A stretch of 64,000 nucleotides of DNA from Cronobacter universalis NCTC 9529 (GTDB lineage Bacteria > Pseudomonadota > Gammaproteobacteria > Enterobacterales > Enterobacteriaceae): assembly GCF_001277175.1 (NCBI RefSeq), contig NZ_CP012257.1, positions 1,054,001 to 1,118,000 of the forward strand, read 5' to 3'. Numbering within the stretch: the stretch's first letter is position 1; each line of letters begins with the position of its first letter. Positions 1 through 11,048 of the stretch are shown in pieces. Under the pieces are notes generated by a model that worked only from the letters and a program-made list of their open reading frames with translations, made no database searches and had not been told where the DNA came from. A program made the position numbers and the translations under genes.

Positions 1-488
1 GCGGAAAAACCACCACCGGCGAGGCGCTGGCACGCGCGCTGGCGTACGGCTTTGCCGATACCGACCGCTGGCTGCTGGAGCAGACGCGGATGACGGTCGC
101 CGAAGTGGTGGAAAAAGAAGGCTGGCCAGGTTTTCGCGCCCGCGAAAGCGAGGCGTTGCAGGCGGTCACCGCGCCCGCGACGGTCGTCGCCACCGGCGGC
201 GGCATGGTGCTGCGTGACGAGAACCGCGAGTTTATGCGCGCGCATGGCGTGGTGATTTATCTTAACGTGCCGGTCGATGTGCTGGCGCAGCGGCTAGAAG
301 CCTTCCCGGAAGCAGGGCAGCGCCCGACGCTCACCGGCAAACCGATGACGGAAGAGATCGCCGACGTGCTGGCGGTGCGCGACGCGCTCTATCGCGAGTG
401 CGCCCACCATGTGATTGACGCCGCCGACGCGCCCACGGCCATTGTTTCGCGTATTATCGACGCGCTGCATCTCGCCCACGCCAGCTAA
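1..488 (+). CDS. aroL: Shikimate kinase II (5' end cut by window)
   Basis: Phosphorylates shikimate with ATP to shikimate 3-phosphate in the chorismate pathway, in the cytoplasm. The visible reading frame starts inside the Walker A loop (GKTTTG); about 12 N-terminal residues lie upstream of the window. Further P-loop kinase landmarks are FADTDRW (shikimate-binding Asp), GFRARE, the ATGGG motif and the LID segment with RPTLTGKP. The visible 161 residues plus the missing ones match the roughly 174-residue AroL family. The choice of AroL over AroK rests on the sequence and on the neighbours yaiA and aroM, which follow it in E. coli. The TyrR/TrpR-controlled promoter known in E. coli would lie outside the window. 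Confidence 0.93.
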   Translation, partial: GKTTTGEALARALAYGFADTDRWLLEQTRMTVAEVVEKEGWPGFRARESEALQAVTAPATVVATGGGMVLRDENREFMRAHGVVIYLNVPVDVLAQRLEAFPEAGQRPTLTGKPMTEEIADVLAVRDALYRECAHHVIDAADAPTAIVSRIIDALHLAHAS

Positions 489-541
489 GTACCGGGATTG
501 TCTATACTTAACGCTCCTCCCCGATAAATTAAGGAAGAGCT

Positions 542-733
542 ATGCCGACCAGACCCCCTTATCCGCGCGAGGCGCGCGTGGTTCCCGTTGAAAAAGGCGT
601 GCCGGGCAAGACGGTCACCAGTTATCAGCTGCGCGCCGATCACCCCGAGCCCGATTCGCTCATCAGCGAACATCCCACCGAACAGGAAGCGCTGGACGCC
701 AAGCGCCGTTACGAAGATCCGGATAAATCCTGA
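542..733 (+). CDS. yaiA: YaiA family small protein
   Basis: A 63-residue protein of unknown function, conserved next to aroL in enterobacteria. It opens [11 protein letters not shown] and ends [10 protein letters not shown], with the family core [27 protein letters not shown]. There is no signal peptide or membrane segment; it is hydrophilic and rich in Pro and charged residues. It lies 53 bases after aroL, preceded by a good AAGGAAGAG ribosome binding site, and is probably cotranscribed with aroL. In E. coli aroL, yaiA and aroM form a TyrR-regulated unit; the function remains undefined. Confidence 0.88.
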   Translation: MPTRPPYPREARVVPVEKGVPGKTVTSYQLRADHPEPDSLISEHPTEQEALDAKRRYEDPDKS

Positions 734-740
734 CCCAGCT

Positions 741-771
741 GGCGGCAGGCGCACGCGCTGCGCTTACCGCC
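741..771 (+). repeat. REP-like hairpin after yaiA
   Basis: A 13-base-pair hairpin with one mismatch (arms 741-753 and 759-771, loop CGCGC) lies eight bases after the yaiA stop. No T-run follows, so it is not a canonical terminator; its shape and GC-rich arms resemble a REP/PU element that could protect the aroL-yaiA transcript end. The rest of the gap up to aroM (to 996) contains AT-rich sequence and probably a promoter I cannot place with confidence. Confidence 0.4.
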
Positions 772-996
772 ACTCCGAAAATGCGTCGCTGCCGCGTTGT
801 ATCACACCTTTTATCCAAAGCTAATGTTAACGATACGTTATGATTATTTTTCAGCGGCAGGCGGGCAGCGGGCTTTTTTTCCCCTGGATGGCGTCCGTAA
901 GCTGCTACGCTTTTTGATTCATCTTTCGTTTTCGCTCAAGTCATCGGCGAAAGGTGTCGTTAACTCTTAGAGAGGCTGTAAACCAAGGCGATTAAA

Positions 997-1674
997 ATGC
1001 GTGCGACTCTGGCCATACTTACCATCGGCGTAGTGCCTGTCAGCGAGGTTCTGCCGCTGTTAACCGAACATATCGACGAACAGCAAATTACCCATATCAG
1101 CCTGATGGGGAAACTGTCGCGCGCAGAGGCGATGGAAGATTATGGCGTGGCGGGCCAGGAAGAGGCGCTCATCACCATGCTGTCCGACGGTGAAAAAGCG
1201 ACGGTATCGAAAGCCAAAACCGAAAGGGCGCTGCAAAGCGTTATCGAGGTGCTCGATAACCAGGGCTATGACGTTATTTTGTTAATGAGTACGCAGCGCT
1301 TCAGCGGCCTGCGTGCGCGCAACGCCATTCTGCTGGAGCCGGAGCGTATTATCCCGCCGCTGGTCGCGTCCATTGTCGACGGACACCAGGTGGGCGTGAT
1401 TGTGCCGATCCCGGAGTTGATGGATATCCAGGCCCAGAAATGGCAGGTGCTGGAAAATCCGCCGCTGTACTCGCTCTCGAACCCGTTTTACGGCACCGAA
1501 GACGAACTGGTCGGCGCCGGGCGCGATCTGCTGACCCGCGGGGCGGACGTGCTGTTGCTCGATTGCCTCGGGTTTCATCAAAAACACCGCGATCTGCTGC
1601 AAAAGGCGCTGGATGTGCCGGTGCTCCTTAGTAACGTCCTGGTGGCGCGTCTCGCTTCCGAACTGCTTATCTGA
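997..1674 (+). CDS. aroM: AroM family protein
   Basis: A 225-residue cytoplasmic protein of the AroM family, function not established. Its landmarks are the N-terminal [18 protein letters not shown], a central [45 protein letters not shown] and a C-terminal [13 protein letters not shown], a layout reminiscent of the Asp/Glu racemase-like fold, which is only a structural suggestion. The family lies downstream of aroL in enterobacteria, where E. coli aroM is under TyrR control, so a link to aromatic metabolism is inferred from context. Length equals the E. coli protein. The 263-base gap before it suggests it may have its own promoter here. Confidence 0.88.
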   Translation: MRATLAILTIGVVPVSEVLPLLTEHIDEQQITHISLMGKLSRAEAMEDYGVAGQEEALITMLSDGEKATVSKAKTERALQSVIEVLDNQGYDVILLMSTQRFSGLRARNAILLEPERIIPPLVASIVDGHQVGVIVPIPELMDIQAQKWQVLENPPLYSLSNPFYGTEDELVGAGRDLLTRGADVLLLDCLGFHQKHRDLLQKALDVPVLLSNVLVARLASELLI

Positions 1675-1679
1675 GCCGT

Positions 1680-2041
<362 letters not shown>

Positions 2042-2074
2042 GCGCGCCGCCCCGGGCGGGACGACGCGAAAGCA

Positions 2075-2986
2075 TCAGCGTTGGGCTTCGCCGCCCAGCG
2101 CTTCCACTAAGTTCTGGATCAGCGCCGCCAGCTCGCCGGTCATCAGCGTGAAATCCGCGTCAAAGCGCTGCGCCACATCTTCACGCGCGATGTCGTCGTT
2201 CTGATCGCGCAGCTCATCGGCAAATTTCAGACGCTTGAGCGAGCCGTCGTCACACAGCATAAACTGCACGCGCTGTTGCCAGTCGAGCGCCAGTTTGGTG
2301 ACCACTTTCCCTGCTTCGATATGCACCGCGATCTCGTCGCTCACCAGCTCCTGCTTCTTACAGCGGATCACGCCGCCATCTTCCAGAATGGCCTTAAGCT
2401 CCGCTTCGTCCAGCAGCTGAAAACCCTGCGGCACATTATTGGCGCGCACCCACTCGGTGAGCGTCAGCTCAATCGGGTTTTCCAGCGTCAGCGGCACCAC
2501 CGGCAGCGAGCCGAGGCTTTTACGCAGCAGCGCCAGCGTATCTTCCGCTTTTTTGGCGCTGGCGCAGTCCACCACGATAAGACCCGTGGCGGTATCGATC
2601 CACATCATGGTCTGGCTGAAACGGCTGAAGGCGCGCGGCAGCAGCGAGTGCAGCACTTCATCTTTCAGCGAATCTTTTTCCGTCTTTTTAAGCTTACGGC
2701 CCTGATCGGCCTCCAGACGGGCGATTTTCGCCTCCAGCGCCTGTTTGATAACGGGCGCGGGCAGGATTTTCTCTTCTTTGCGCGCGCAAATCACAATCTG
2801 GCCGTTGGCGGCGTGGGTAAGCGCGTCGCTGCCGCCGCCCATGGGCGGCACCCAGCCGGTTTTCGCCATATCCTGGCTGCCGCACGGGGTGAAGGTAAAC
2901 GCAGCTAACTGTTTTTCCATCTCATCCGCACGCAGCGCGGCGTCGCGGTTTAAACGGTAAACCATTAAATTTTTGAACCACAGCAT
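2075..2986 (-). CDS. rdgC: Recombination-associated protein RdgC
   Basis: A nucleoid-associated protein of 303 residues, the same as in E. coli. RdgC forms a ring-shaped dimer that encircles duplex DNA without sequence preference and can restrain RecA and RecBCD-independent recombination, including at stalled forks in priA mutants. The sequence starts [16 protein letters not shown] and contains [15 protein letters not shown] and the acidic C-terminal [22 protein letters not shown]. Start 2986 was chosen over an upstream in-frame codon at 3025 because it gives the conserved N-terminus. It is divergent from mak, as in E. coli, and convergent with ppnP at a distance of 33 bases. Confidence 0.95.
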   Translation of the reverse strand: MLWFKNLMVYRLNRDAALRADEMEKQLAAFTFTPCGSQDMAKTGWVPPMGGGSDALTHAANGQIVICARKEEKILPAPVIKQALEAKIARLEADQGRKLKKTEKDSLKDEVLHSLLPRAFSRFSQTMMWIDTATGLIVVDCASAKKAEDTLALLRKSLGSLPVVPLTLENPIELTLTEWVRANNVPQGFQLLDEAELKAILEDGGVIRCKKQELVSDEIAVHIEAGKVVTKLALDWQQRVQFMLCDDGSLKRLKFADELRDQNDDIAREDVAQRFDADFTLMTGELAALIQNLVEALGGEAQR

Positions 2987-3112
2987 GTTAATTTCCACGG
3001 CCTGGTAGTTAAACGCAGCGGGCATGATAACGAATCAGCCGCGTCGTTTCATTGCCTTTCACGGACAGGTTATCTACTCTCCTGGTAAGTCATTGAATAT
3101 GAGGAAGCAGAC

Positions 3113-4024
3113 GTGCGTATTGGGATCGATTTAGGCGGCACCAAAACCGAAGTGATTGCGCTTGGCGACGACGGCAAGCAGCGATTTCGCCACCGCGTGC
3201 CGACGCCGCGTGACGACTACCCGCAAACTATCGAAACCATAGCCGGTCTCGTTGAGCTTGCCGAAAAAGAGACCGGCGAGCGCGGCACCGTGGGCGTCGG
3301 CATTCCGGGCACGCTCTCGCCGTTTACCGGCGTCGTTAAAAACGCCAATTCGACGTGGCTGAATGGCCAGGCGCTGGATAAAGACCTTAGCGCGCGGCTG
3401 GCTCGTGAGGTGCGGCTCGCCAACGACGCCAACTGTTTCGCCGTGTCGGAGGCGATCGACGGCGCGGCGAAAGGCGCGCAGACGGTCTTTGCGGTCATCA
3501 TCGGCACCGGCTGCGGCTCCGGCATTGCGCTTGGCGGCATGAGCCATATCGGGGCCAACGGCAACGCGGGCGAGTGGGGGCATAATCCGCTGCCGTGGAT
3601 GGATGAAGACGAACTGCGCTACCGTGAAGAAGTGCCGTGCTACTGCGGCAAGCAGGGCTGTATCGAAACCTTTATCTCCGGCACGGGCTTCGCGACGGAC
3701 TATCATCGCTTAAGCGGCCAGCCGCTCAAGGGCAGCGAAATCATCCGGCTGGTGGAGGCCCAGGACGCGCTGGCGGAGCTTGCGCTCAGCCGCTACGAGA
3801 TGCGGCTCGCGAAATCGCTGGCGCATATCGTCAATATTCTCGACCCGGATGTGATTGTGCTCGGCGGGGGCATGAGCAATGTCGACCGGCTCTATAAAAC
3901 CGTGCCGCCGCTGATGAAACACTGGGTATTCGGCGGCGAGTGCGAAACGCCGGTGCGCAAAGCGGCGCATGGCGATTCCAGCGGCGTGCGCGGCGCGGCG
4001 TGGCTCTGGCCCGTGGTGCGTTAA
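3113..4024 (+). CDS. mak: Fructokinase Mak (ROK family)
   Basis: Phosphorylates fructose (in E. coli also mannose) to the 6-phosphate with ATP in the cytoplasm; the E. coli gene is often weakly expressed. ROK-family landmarks: N-terminal phosphate-binding [16 protein letters not shown], the central substrate region [10 protein letters not shown] and [26 protein letters not shown], and the zinc-binding [15 protein letters not shown]. Length 303 against 302 in E. coli. The start is a GTG at 3113 with GAGGAAG eight bases upstream. In E. coli araJ lies between mak and sbcC; here only a terminator separates them. Confidence 0.94.
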   Translation: MRIGIDLGGTKTEVIALGDDGKQRFRHRVPTPRDDYPQTIETIAGLVELAEKETGERGTVGVGIPGTLSPFTGVVKNANSTWLNGQALDKDLSARLAREVRLANDANCFAVSEAIDGAAKGAQTVFAVIIGTGCGSGIALGGMSHIGANGNAGEWGHNPLPWMDEDELRYREEVPCYCGKQGCIETFISGTGFATDYHRLSGQPLKGSEIIRLVEAQDALAELALSRYEMRLAKSLAHIVNILDPDVIVLGGGMSNVDRLYKTVPPLMKHWVFGGECETPVRKAAHGDSSGVRGAAWLWPVVR

Positions 4025-4032
4025 TATAAAAG

Positions 4033-4060
4033 AAAGGGGCGCGAGGCCCCTTTTGTTTTC
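4033..4060 (+). terminator. Rho-independent terminator of mak
   Basis: Arms AAAGGGGC (4033-4040) and GCCCCTTT (4046-4053) close a GCGAG loop and are followed by TGTTTTCC. The A-rich left side could also serve sbcC, which converges from the other strand. Confidence 0.8.
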
Positions 4061-4065
4061 CGGCC

Positions 4066-7000
4066 TTAGTCGACCTGATACTCCCGCGCCAGGCGGCTCA
4101 CGCCAAGGCCGTTAATCTTTCTGACCTTGATCTGCACCGGGATACGCTCTTTCATCGCCTCTACGTGGCTGATGACGCCGATGGTTTTGCCGCTGGCGTT
4201 CAGCGCGTCCAGGGCATCCAGCGCCGTATCGAGCGTCTGGGCGTCCAGCGTGCCGAAGCCCTCATCCAGGAACAGCGAATCGATGCGGGTTTTGTGGCTC
4301 ACCAGATCCGAGAGCGCCAGCGCCAGCGCGAGACTCACCAGGAAGCTTTCGCCGCCGGAAAGCGTGCGGGTGTCGCGCACCGCGTCCGCCTGCCAGGTAT
4401 CGACGACTTCCAGCTCCAGATCCTCGCTCAGCTTGCGTTTAAGCAGGTAGCGGCCATGCAGGCGCGTCAGCTGGTTATTGGCCAGCCACACCAGATTATC
4501 CAGCGTCAGCCCCTGGGCGAACTTACGGAATTTATCGCCTTTCTGCGAGCCGACCAGATGGTTGAGCTGGCCCCATTCGTCGGCGTCGCGCCGCGCTTCG
4601 TCAATCTGCCCGAGAAGCGCGGCCAGCTGCGTGCGACTCTCTTCATCCTGGCGCAGCTGCTGGCGCAGTTCCCCCTGGCGCGTGGTGTTATCGCGCAGCT
4701 GCTCCGTGACTGCCGTGAGCAAGGCCTCCCTCTGCTGAGCGTCAGCCTGCTCATCCAGCGAAGCCGGGCGCGCGCCGAGGTGACGCTCCAGCGCCTGGAG
4801 CGCCTGCGCGAGCAGCGTCTGCTGCGTTTCGCGCTCGCGCTCCAGCCGTTGTTTCTGCGCTTCGAGCTGGCTGCGGGCGGCGTCGTCCAGCAGGGCGACG
4901 AGAAACGCCGCTTTATCCGCAAACGGGCTTGCGGCAAGCGCCGCGTCAAACGCCTGCACGGCGCTCTGGTAGCGCGCGCGCTCCTGCAGAAGCTGCGCGC
5001 CGAGCGTCTGCCACTGCGCCTCCAGCGATAAACAGCGCGTATGGATCTCCTGGCCCGCGCGCGGCAGGTCGTCTGCGGCGAGCGACGCCGCCTGCGCGTC
5101 GCCCTCCTGCGGCAACAGGCTCAGCAGCGCTTCACAGGCGGAAAGCTGTTCACGCAGGCGTTGCTGGCGTTCGTGATACTGCTGCCAGCGGCGCGCCTCT
5201 TCTTCGCGTTCGGCGAACCACGGCGCGGGGTTGTCGTCATCCGGCGCGGGCAGGGAGAAGGCGTCGAGCTGTTCGCGCAGGGCGTTCTGCTGGGTCTGGC
5301 AGGCGGCTTTAAGCGAAGCGATCTGACGCTGCGTGCCCTCAAGCGTGGCCTCCAGCATCTGGCGCTCGCGCAGCAGGTGCAGTTGCTGTTCGCGGCGGGT
5401 CTGCTCGTCAAGCCAGGGGGTGAGATCGTCGCCCGGCGCATAATCCAGGGCGGCGGCGGCGCACAGCGTCTGCCATTGCGAGGTGAGCGCTTGCTCCTCT
5501 TCCAGCAGGCTTGCCGCTTCGCTCTCCTGCTGCTGGCGCTGTTTCATCAGCGCGTCGAGCTGGCCGCGCAGCGCCGCGCCCTCGGTGCCGAGCTGCTCTT
5601 TCTCCTGCTCAAGCTGCGCAAGACGCAGGCGGCTCGCGTCAGGTTTCAGCGCCTGGTACGCCTCCACAGCCGGGTGTTCGGTCGCGCCGCAGAGCGGGCA
5701 AGGGCTGCCGGGTTGCAGGCGCGCGCGCTCTTCAACGAGGCTTGCGATGCGCTGATCCAGATCGCAGACCGCTTTCGCGCGCTCCACCTCCTGCTGTTTG
5801 GTTTTGTAATCCTGACGCTTTTGCGCCAGCTGCTGTTCGGCGAGCTGGATCTGCGTTTGCAGAGCGCCGTTTGCTTCCTGCAGGCGTGCTTTACGGCGCG
5901 TCAGGGGCGCGAAAGTTGACTGAAGCATTGAAAGCGTCTGGCGCAGCGGGCGCTGCTCGTTAAGCTGCGCCAGCGCCTGCGCGGCGTCCTCCGGCGAGAG
6001 CGCAAGCCCGGCGTCCGGCAGCGCGTCGCGCTTGCGGCGGGTGGCGTCGAGCGTCTCGTTCAGCGTACGCAACTGTTCGCGGTCGCGCTTTTGCTGCGCC
6101 AGCACCGCGCGCCAGCCCGCGAGCTCGCTGCTCCAGAGGCGAAAGCGGTCGTGCTCCGCAAGCCACTGGCCGAGTTGCGTGAGTTCTGCCGTCTGCGCCT
6201 GCGCCTGTTGCGCGGCGGCCTGGCGGATCTCCCGGCGGCGCTGCTGGTTTTCCTGTAAGCGAACGCTTACTTCTTCATACTGGCGGCTGGTCGCGATAAA
6301 GGCGGTTTCCAGCTCCTGACAGCGCAGCCAGGCCGGACGCAGTTTTTCCGCCGGTAGCGCCGCCTCAAGCCGCGCCAGATCCGGGGCGGCGGCCTGTAGT
6401 GCTTGATCCGCCGCCGCCGCCGCATGGCGCGCCGCGTCGAGCGCGCTGGCAAGCGCGGTGCGCTGCGTCAGCCACAGGTGTTCTTGCTGTAACTGGCGCT
6501 GGCGGGCGAGCAGCGTTTTTTCCTCGTCAGTGAGCGCCTGCAAACCTGTGGTTAAGCTTTCCCGTTGCGCTTCGTCCAGCAGGCGCACGCCCTGCGCCTG
6601 CGATTCGAGCTTCTCAAGCTGGCTGCGGGCTTCTTTATGCTGTTCGAAAATACGCGCCGAGACCTGGCCGTAGATTTCCGTGCCGGTCAGCTCTTCCAGC
6701 AGTTCGGCGCGCGCTTTTGCTTCGGCATTGAGAAAGGCGGCGAACTGCCCCTGCGAGAGCATCATCGAACGGGTGAAACGGTCGTAATCCAGCCCCGTCA
6801 GCGCGGCAATTCTGTCGAGTTTGTCTTTGATTTTATCGGCGACGATTTTACCGTCTTCGCAGCGCGCCAGCTCTACGCGCGGCGCCTGTAAATTGCCATC
6901 TGGCTGGCCGCGCGCGCGGCTCTGGCTCCAGAAGGCGCGCCAGGCGACGCCTTTGACTTCAAACTCCACTTCCGCCAGACACTCGGCGGTGTCGCGCGTC

Positions 7001-7215
7001 ATCAGGTCATTCTGGCTTTGCGACAGCGCGTTCAGGCGCGGCGTGCGGTGGTAGAGCGCAAGGCAGATGGCATCCAGCAGCGTGGTTTTGCCCGCGCCGG
7101 TCGGGCCGGTAATGGCGAAGAGTCCGTTGCTTGCGAACGGTTCAGCGGTAAAGTCGATTTTCCATTCGCCTTTCAGCGAATTCAGGTTTTTCAGCCGCAG
7201 GGTTAAGATTTTCAT
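4066..7215 (-). CDS. sbcC: Exonuclease subunit SbcC
   Basis: ATPase subunit of the SbcCD (Rad50-Mre11 type) nuclease, which cleaves hairpins and protein-blocked DNA ends. The 1049 residues show the SMC/Rad50 layout: N-terminal Walker [15 protein letters not shown] near residues 36-49, two long Gln/Glu/Leu-rich coiled coils, a central zinc hook CPLC at residues 506-509 that joins two SbcC arms, and a C-terminal signature [14 protein letters not shown] followed by Walker [13 protein letters not shown]. Its start overlaps the sbcD stop by four bases (ATGA), so the two are translationally coupled. Length is one residue more than in E. coli. It acts on the chromosome and on palindromic DNA. Confidence 0.97.
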   Translation of the reverse strand: MKILTLRLKNLNSLKGEWKIDFTAEPFASNGLFAITGPTGAGKTTLLDAICLALYHRTPRLNALSQSQNDLMTRDTAECLAEVEFEVKGVAWRAFWSQSRARGQPDGNLQAPRVELARCEDGKIVADKIKDKLDRIAALTGLDYDRFTRSMMLSQGQFAAFLNAEAKARAELLEELTGTEIYGQVSARIFEQHKEARSQLEKLESQAQGVRLLDEAQRESLTTGLQALTDEEKTLLARQRQLQQEHLWLTQRTALASALDAARHAAAAADQALQAAAPDLARLEAALPAEKLRPAWLRCQELETAFIATSRQYEEVSVRLQENQQRRREIRQAAAQQAQAQTAELTQLGQWLAEHDRFRLWSSELAGWRAVLAQQKRDREQLRTLNETLDATRRKRDALPDAGLALSPEDAAQALAQLNEQRPLRQTLSMLQSTFAPLTRRKARLQEANGALQTQIQLAEQQLAQKRQDYKTKQQEVERAKAVCDLDQRIASLVEERARLQPGSPCPLCGATEHPAVEAYQALKPDASRLRLAQLEQEKEQLGTEGAALRGQLDALMKQRQQQESEAASLLEEEQALTSQWQTLCAAAALDYAPGDDLTPWLDEQTRREQQLHLLRERQMLEATLEGTQRQIASLKAACQTQQNALREQLDAFSLPAPDDDNPAPWFAEREEEARRWQQYHERQQRLREQLSACEALLSLLPQEGDAQAASLAADDLPRAGQEIHTRCLSLEAQWQTLGAQLLQERARYQSAVQAFDAALAASPFADKAAFLVALLDDAARSQLEAQKQRLERERETQQTLLAQALQALERHLGARPASLDEQADAQQREALLTAVTEQLRDNTTRQGELRQQLRQDEESRTQLAALLGQIDEARRDADEWGQLNHLVGSQKGDKFRKFAQGLTLDNLVWLANNQLTRLHGRYLLKRKLSEDLELEVVDTWQADAVRDTRTLSGGESFLVSLALALALSDLVSHKTRIDSLFLDEGFGTLDAQTLDTALDALDALNASGKTIGVISHVEAMKERIPVQIKVRKINGLGVSRLAREYQVD

Positions 7216-8426
7216 GCCTCGTCCTCCTCGTGCAGGCTCTCCAGCGTGCGGGCGAAGAGCGTGCGCAGGCGCGCTTTCTCCGGCTCCTCCAGCGCTTCCA
7301 GCTCCAGGCGGCGCTCAAACACCTCTTCCGGCCCCAGCTCGCTGAGCGTTTCGGTGCTGAGCGTGCCGAGCGCGCGCTCGCGCATTTCGCGGCTGCGGCG
7401 CAGAAGGACGACCTCCACCGGCAGGCTTTCGGTGAGCAGGCTTATCTGACGGTGCATATCATGCAGAAACTCGGCGGTGTCGATTTCGATATCGAGCCAG
7501 ACTTTCGGCTCGTCCGGCGCGTCGCGCCACTGTTCGAGCTGCGCGGTAATGGACTCCAGGCTGCCTTTCAGCACCGCCAGCGGCTGGCTGACCGGCACCG
7601 GCAGGGCCGTGACGTCGCGCAGTTTGCCGTCGGCGAACTCCACCAGATAAACGCTTTTCTCTTTGCCGGTTTCATCAAAGCTCAGCGCAATCGGCGAGCC
7701 GCTGTAGCGGATATGCTCGCAGCCCGCCACTTTCTGGGCGCGGTGGATATGCCCGAGCGCGATATAATCGGCGGGCGGAAAGCGGTCCGCCGGGAAGGCG
7801 TCGAGCGTGCCTATATAGATGTCGCGCACCGCGTCACTTTTGGTCACGCCGACGGTGGTAAGATGGCCGGTCGCGATAACAGGCAGGTTGCGCTCGCCGC
7901 GAAGCGCGCAGGCGGCCTCATAGCTTTGCTGATAGTGCAGGCTGATGGCCTCCAGCAACTGCTGCTGTTTTTCACGACCCGACTGCCCGCCAAGGCTTCG
8001 CAGCACGTCGCGCGGGCGCAAAAACGGCACCGGGCAGAGCACCGCGCCCGGCTCGCCGTCGCGGCGGTATAAGAGAGTGGCCTGCGTTTCTGGCGTGAGC
8101 TGAGCGCTGGCGATAACCTGCGTGTTCAGGCAGGCCAGCAGTTCGCGGGATTCATTGAGCGTCGCGACCGAATCGTGGTTGCCGCCGAGCACGATAAGCG
8201 GGCAGTTCGCCGCCTGAAGTTTGACGACAAAGCGGTTGTAGAGCTCGCGCGCGTAGCTTGGCGGCGCGCCGGTATCGAAGATGTCGCCCGCGACGATGAT
8301 GGCGTCCACCTGATGCGCTATCGCGGCGTTCAGCAGCCAGTCGAGAAAGGCTTCATGTTCGGCGGCGCGGCTTTTGGCGTAAAAATTTTGACCAAGATGC
8401 CAGTCTGAGGTATGCAGAATACGCAT
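7212..8426 (-). CDS. sbcD: Exonuclease subunit SbcD
   Basis: Mn-dependent nuclease subunit of SbcCD, with 3'-5' exonuclease and hairpin endonuclease activity. The metallophosphatase motifs are visible: [11 protein letters not shown] at the N-terminus, [19 protein letters not shown] and ATGHL followed by ALGHIHRAQ. These five motifs bind the two metal ions. The C-terminal region includes a DUF4980-like capping segment and a helical part that binds the base of the SbcC coiled coil. At 404 residues it is close to the E. coli length (400). It is the first gene of the sbcDC operon and is divergent from phoB, with 198 bases between them. Confidence 0.96.
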   Translation of the reverse strand: MRILHTSDWHLGQNFYAKSRAAEHEAFLDWLLNAAIAHQVDAIIVAGDIFDTGAPPSYARELYNRFVVKLQAANCPLIVLGGNHDSVATLNESRELLACLNTQVIASAQLTPETQATLLYRRDGEPGAVLCPVPFLRPRDVLRSLGGQSGREKQQQLLEAISLHYQQSYEAACALRGERNLPVIATGHLTTVGVTKSDAVRDIYIGTLDAFPADRFPPADYIALGHIHRAQKVAGCEHIRYSGSPIALSFDETGKEKSVYLVEFADGKLRDVTALPVPVSQPLAVLKGSLESITAQLEQWRDAPDEPKVWLDIEIDTAEFLHDMHRQISLLTESLPVEVVLLRRSREMRERALGTLSTETLSELGPEEVFERRLELEALEEPEKARLRTLFARTLESLHEEDEA

Positions 8427-8526
8427 GGGATGCCCTGTGGCGAAAAAGCGAGAAGGGGATTATAAACATCCAGTACCGCGGGTGTCCTGTTTCGTCGCGC
8501 CGCCGGGTTTTTCCCGGCGTGCTGAC

Positions 8527-8580
8527 AGGTCATCTTACGGTCATCTTTTTCATAAATCTGTCATAAATCTGACGCATAAT
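8527..8580 (+). promoter_or_regulatory. Pho box and promoter of phoBR
   Basis: Seven-base units TTTTCAT (8547-8553), CTGTCAT (8558-8564) and CTGACGC (8569-8575) are separated by AAAT and so repeat every 11 bases, the PhoB-binding pattern, and end at a CATAAT -10 element (8575-8580). Two further TCAT-containing units lie upstream, AGGTCAT (8527-8533) and CGGTCAT (8538-8544). Autoregulation by PhoB is established in E. coli; the upstream extra units are observed, their use is inferred. Confidence 0.85.
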
Positions 8581-8624
8581 GGCGCCGCATAACATACTGT
8601 TTACTTTATTTAACAGGGCGAATC

Positions 8625-9314
8625 ATGGCGAGACGTATTCTGGTCGTTGAAGATGAAGCACCTATCCGCGAGATGGTGTGTTTCGTACTGGAACAAAACG
8701 GCTTCCAGCCGGTGGAAGCGGAAGATTATGACAGTGCGGTGAATCAACTCAATGAGCCCTGGCCCGATCTGATTTTGCTGGACTGGATGCTGCCCGGCGG
8801 ATCGGGGATCCAGTTTATTAAACATATCAAACGCGAAGCGCTGACCCGCGAGATCCCTGTGGTGATGCTGACCGCGCGCGGCGAGGAAGAAGATCGCGTG
8901 CGTGGGCTGGAAACGGGCGCCGACGATTACATTACCAAACCGTTCTCCCCGAAAGAGCTGGTGGCGCGTATTAAAGCGGTCATGCGCCGTATCTCGCCGA
9001 TGGCGGTGGATGAAGTCATCGAAATGCAGGGCTTAAGCCTCGATCCGTCATCGCACCGGGTGATGACCGGCGAAAGTCCTCTCGATATGGGGCCGACTGA
9101 ATTCAAGCTGTTACATTTCTTTATGACGCACCCGGAGCGCGTTTACAGCCGCGAACAGTTGCTGAATAACGTCTGGGGCACCAACGTGTATGTGGAAGAT
9201 CGTACCGTGGATGTGCATATCCGTCGCCTGCGTAAGGCGCTGGAACAGAGCGGTCATGACAGAATGGTACAAACGGTGCGCGGTACGGGTTATCGGTTCT
9301 CAACCCGTTTTTAA
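8625..9314 (+). CDS. phoB: Phosphate response regulator PhoB
   Basis: Response regulator that activates the Pho regulon under phosphate starvation. The N-terminal receiver domain (about 1-120) has the acidic pocket E9/D10 and phospho-acceptor D53 ([11 protein letters not shown]), the switch Thr in MLTARG and Lys in ITKPFSP. The C-terminal OmpR-type winged helix (about 130-229) has the recognition region [31 protein letters not shown] and the wing VRGTGYRFS. Length is 229, as in E. coli, with near identity. It is preceded by a Pho box and followed after 22 bases by phoR, forming the phoBR operon. Confidence 0.98.
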   Translation: MARRILVVEDEAPIREMVCFVLEQNGFQPVEAEDYDSAVNQLNEPWPDLILLDWMLPGGSGIQFIKHIKREALTREIPVVMLTARGEEEDRVRGLETGADDYITKPFSPKELVARIKAVMRRISPMAVDEVIEMQGLSLDPSSHRVMTGESPLDMGPTEFKLLHFFMTHPERVYSREQLLNNVWGTNVYVEDRTVDVHIRRLRKALEQSGHDRMVQTVRGTGYRFSTRF

Positions 9315-9336
9315 ACCCAAAACAGGAGTGTGACGC

Positions 9337-10650
9337 GTGCTGGAACGGCTGTCATGGAAAAGACTGGTGCTGGAGCTGTTTTTTTGCTGTATTCCGGCGC
9401 TGGTGCTCGGGGCGATATTCGGCTATCTGGCATGGTTTTTACTGGCGGCGGTGACCGGATTGCTTATCTGGCATTTCTGGAATTTGTTGCGCCTCTCCTG
9501 GTGGCTGTGGGTCGATCGCAGCATGACGCCGCCGCCCGGCAGCGGCAGCTGGGAGCCGCTGCTCTACGGCCTGCACCAGATGCAGTTGCGCAATAAGAAA
9601 CGCCGCCGCGAACTGGGCAATCTTATCAAACGCTTTCGCAGCGGCGCGGAATCCCTGCCGGACGCCGTGGTGCTGACCACGGAAGAGGGCGTCATCTTCT
9701 GGTGCAACGGTCTTGCGCAACAGCTGCTTGGCCTGCGCTGGCCTGACGATAACGGCCAGAACATCTTAAACCTGCTGCGCTACCCGGAATTCACCAGCTA
9801 TCTGCGCGGCCAGGAGTTTAACCGGCCACTGCATCTGGTGCTCAACAACGGGCGTCATCTTGAATTTCGCGTGATGCCGTACAGCGAAGATCAGCTGTTA
9901 ATGGTGGCGCGCGACGTCACGCAGATGCATCAGCTCGAAGGGGCGCGGCGTAACTTTTTCGCGAACGTCAGCCATGAGTTGCGCACGCCGCTGACCGTCT
10001 TGCAGGGTTATCTGGAGATGATGCACGAGCAGACGCTCGAAGGGCCGCTGCGTGAAAAAGCGCTGCATACGATGCGCGAGCAGACCTTCCGTATGGAAGG
10101 GCTGGTGAAACAGCTACTTACGCTTTCGAAAATCGAGGCGGCGCCCGCGATGCAACTCAACGAAACGATAGACGTGCCGCTGATGCTGCGGGTGGTGGAG
10201 CGCGAAGCGCAGACGCTGAGCCAGCAGAAGCATACCTTCACGTTTGAGGTCGATCCGCAGCTCAAAGTGCTCGGCAACGACGAGCAGTTGCGCAGCGCGA
10301 TTTCAAACCTGGTCTATAACGCGGTCAACCATACGCCCGAGGGCACGCACATTACGGTGCGCTGGGAGCATGTGGCGAACGGCGCGCGTTTTAGCGTGGC
10401 CGACACCGGGCCGGGGATCGCCGCGGAGCATATTCCGCGCCTCACCGAGCGATTCTATCGCGTGGATAAGGCGCGCTCGCGCCAGACGGGCGGCAGCGGG
10501 CTGGGGCTTGCGATTGTGAAACATGCGCTGACGCACCACGACGCGCGTCTGGAGATTGAAAGTACGCCAGGCAAAGGCACCACGTTTTCGTTCCTTCTGC
10601 CGGAGCGGCTGATTGTGACATCGCCCGCCAGAACCGTTTCTGCGGTTTAA
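9337..10650 (+). CDS. phoR: Phosphate regulon sensor kinase PhoR
   Basis: Inner-membrane histidine kinase that phosphorylates PhoB when phosphate is scarce and dephosphorylates it otherwise, signalling through PstSCAB-PhoU. Two adjacent hydrophobic segments lie at about residues 10-55 with almost no periplasmic loop, then a charged linker ([19 protein letters not shown]), a PAS domain (about 95-190), the dimerisation/phosphotransfer helix with H213 in [10 protein letters not shown], and the HATPase domain with N box [21 protein letters not shown] and GGSGLGLAI. The start is GTG at 9337, behind AACAGGAG. At 437 residues it is slightly longer than the E. coli protein (431), mainly at the C-terminus. 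Confidence 0.97.
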   Translation: MLERLSWKRLVLELFFCCIPALVLGAIFGYLAWFLLAAVTGLLIWHFWNLLRLSWWLWVDRSMTPPPGSGSWEPLLYGLHQMQLRNKKRRRELGNLIKRFRSGAESLPDAVVLTTEEGVIFWCNGLAQQLLGLRWPDDNGQNILNLLRYPEFTSYLRGQEFNRPLHLVLNNGRHLEFRVMPYSEDQLLMVARDVTQMHQLEGARRNFFANVSHELRTPLTVLQGYLEMMHEQTLEGPLREKALHTMREQTFRMEGLVKQLLTLSKIEAAPAMQLNETIDVPLMLRVVEREAQTLSQQKHTFTFEVDPQLKVLGNDEQLRSAISNLVYNAVNHTPEGTHITVRWEHVANGARFSVADTGPGIAAEHIPRLTERFYRVDKARSRQTGGSGLGLAIVKHALTHHDARLEIESTPGKGTTFSFLLPERLIVTSPARTVSAV

Positions 10651-11048
10651 TTCGTAAAGCTTCCTTTCCAAGGCCAGCCATAAGCTGGCCTTATTCATTT
10701 TTTCATCGCCTTTGAACGCTTTTTTCAGCGTTTGGCGCTTTTTTGCTCGCGCGAATCGCCGGAGGTTTTTTACGATTTCAGATTTTATCACTGCCCTGAA
10801 ACTTAGATCTGGCATAAAGGTCTGGTTTTACGATCCCGTCTTGCCTTTAAACGTTATAAGCGTTTAAATTGCGCCCCTGCTCTTGCCAGACCGACTGTTT
10901 TTACGGGGTAAATCGAAAAACAATTCTTCGCCAGCGTAATCGGGAAGCATATCCCGCTGTCAGCCCTGGAAATAGCGGCGTTTTCGTCAGGTGACTGGCG
11001 GTAAAAAATTATTCAATTTCAACACCACATCCACAGGCAGTAAATCTT
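10651..11048 (+). other. phoR-brnQ intergenic region with an inverted repeat
   Basis: This 398-base stretch holds no convincing gene. It carries the phoBR terminator near its left end and, at 10846-10868, a perfect inverted repeat TTTAAACG-N7-CGTTTAAA whose spacer is TTATAAG. A weak promoter candidate overlaps it (TTGCCT at 10841-10846, TTAAAT at 10864-10869, 17-base spacing), which would give a transcript with a leader of about 170 bases before brnQ. The repeat could be an operator; which regulator binds it is unknown. Confidence 0.5.
10670..10705 (+). terminator. Terminator of phoBR
   Basis: Arms AAGGCCAGC (10670-10678) and GCTGGCCTT (10684-10692) with loop CATAA are followed by ATTCATTTTTTC. 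The nine-base-pair stem is perfect; the T-run is interrupted. Confidence 0.75.

Noticed and set aside
4165..5031. Long open frames antisense to sbcC and other GC-rich genes (for example 4165-5031, 5041-5919, 60429-62252 minus)
   Set aside because: They lie entirely inside well-supported genes on the other strand, lack family features and reflect the high third-position GC of the real genes.
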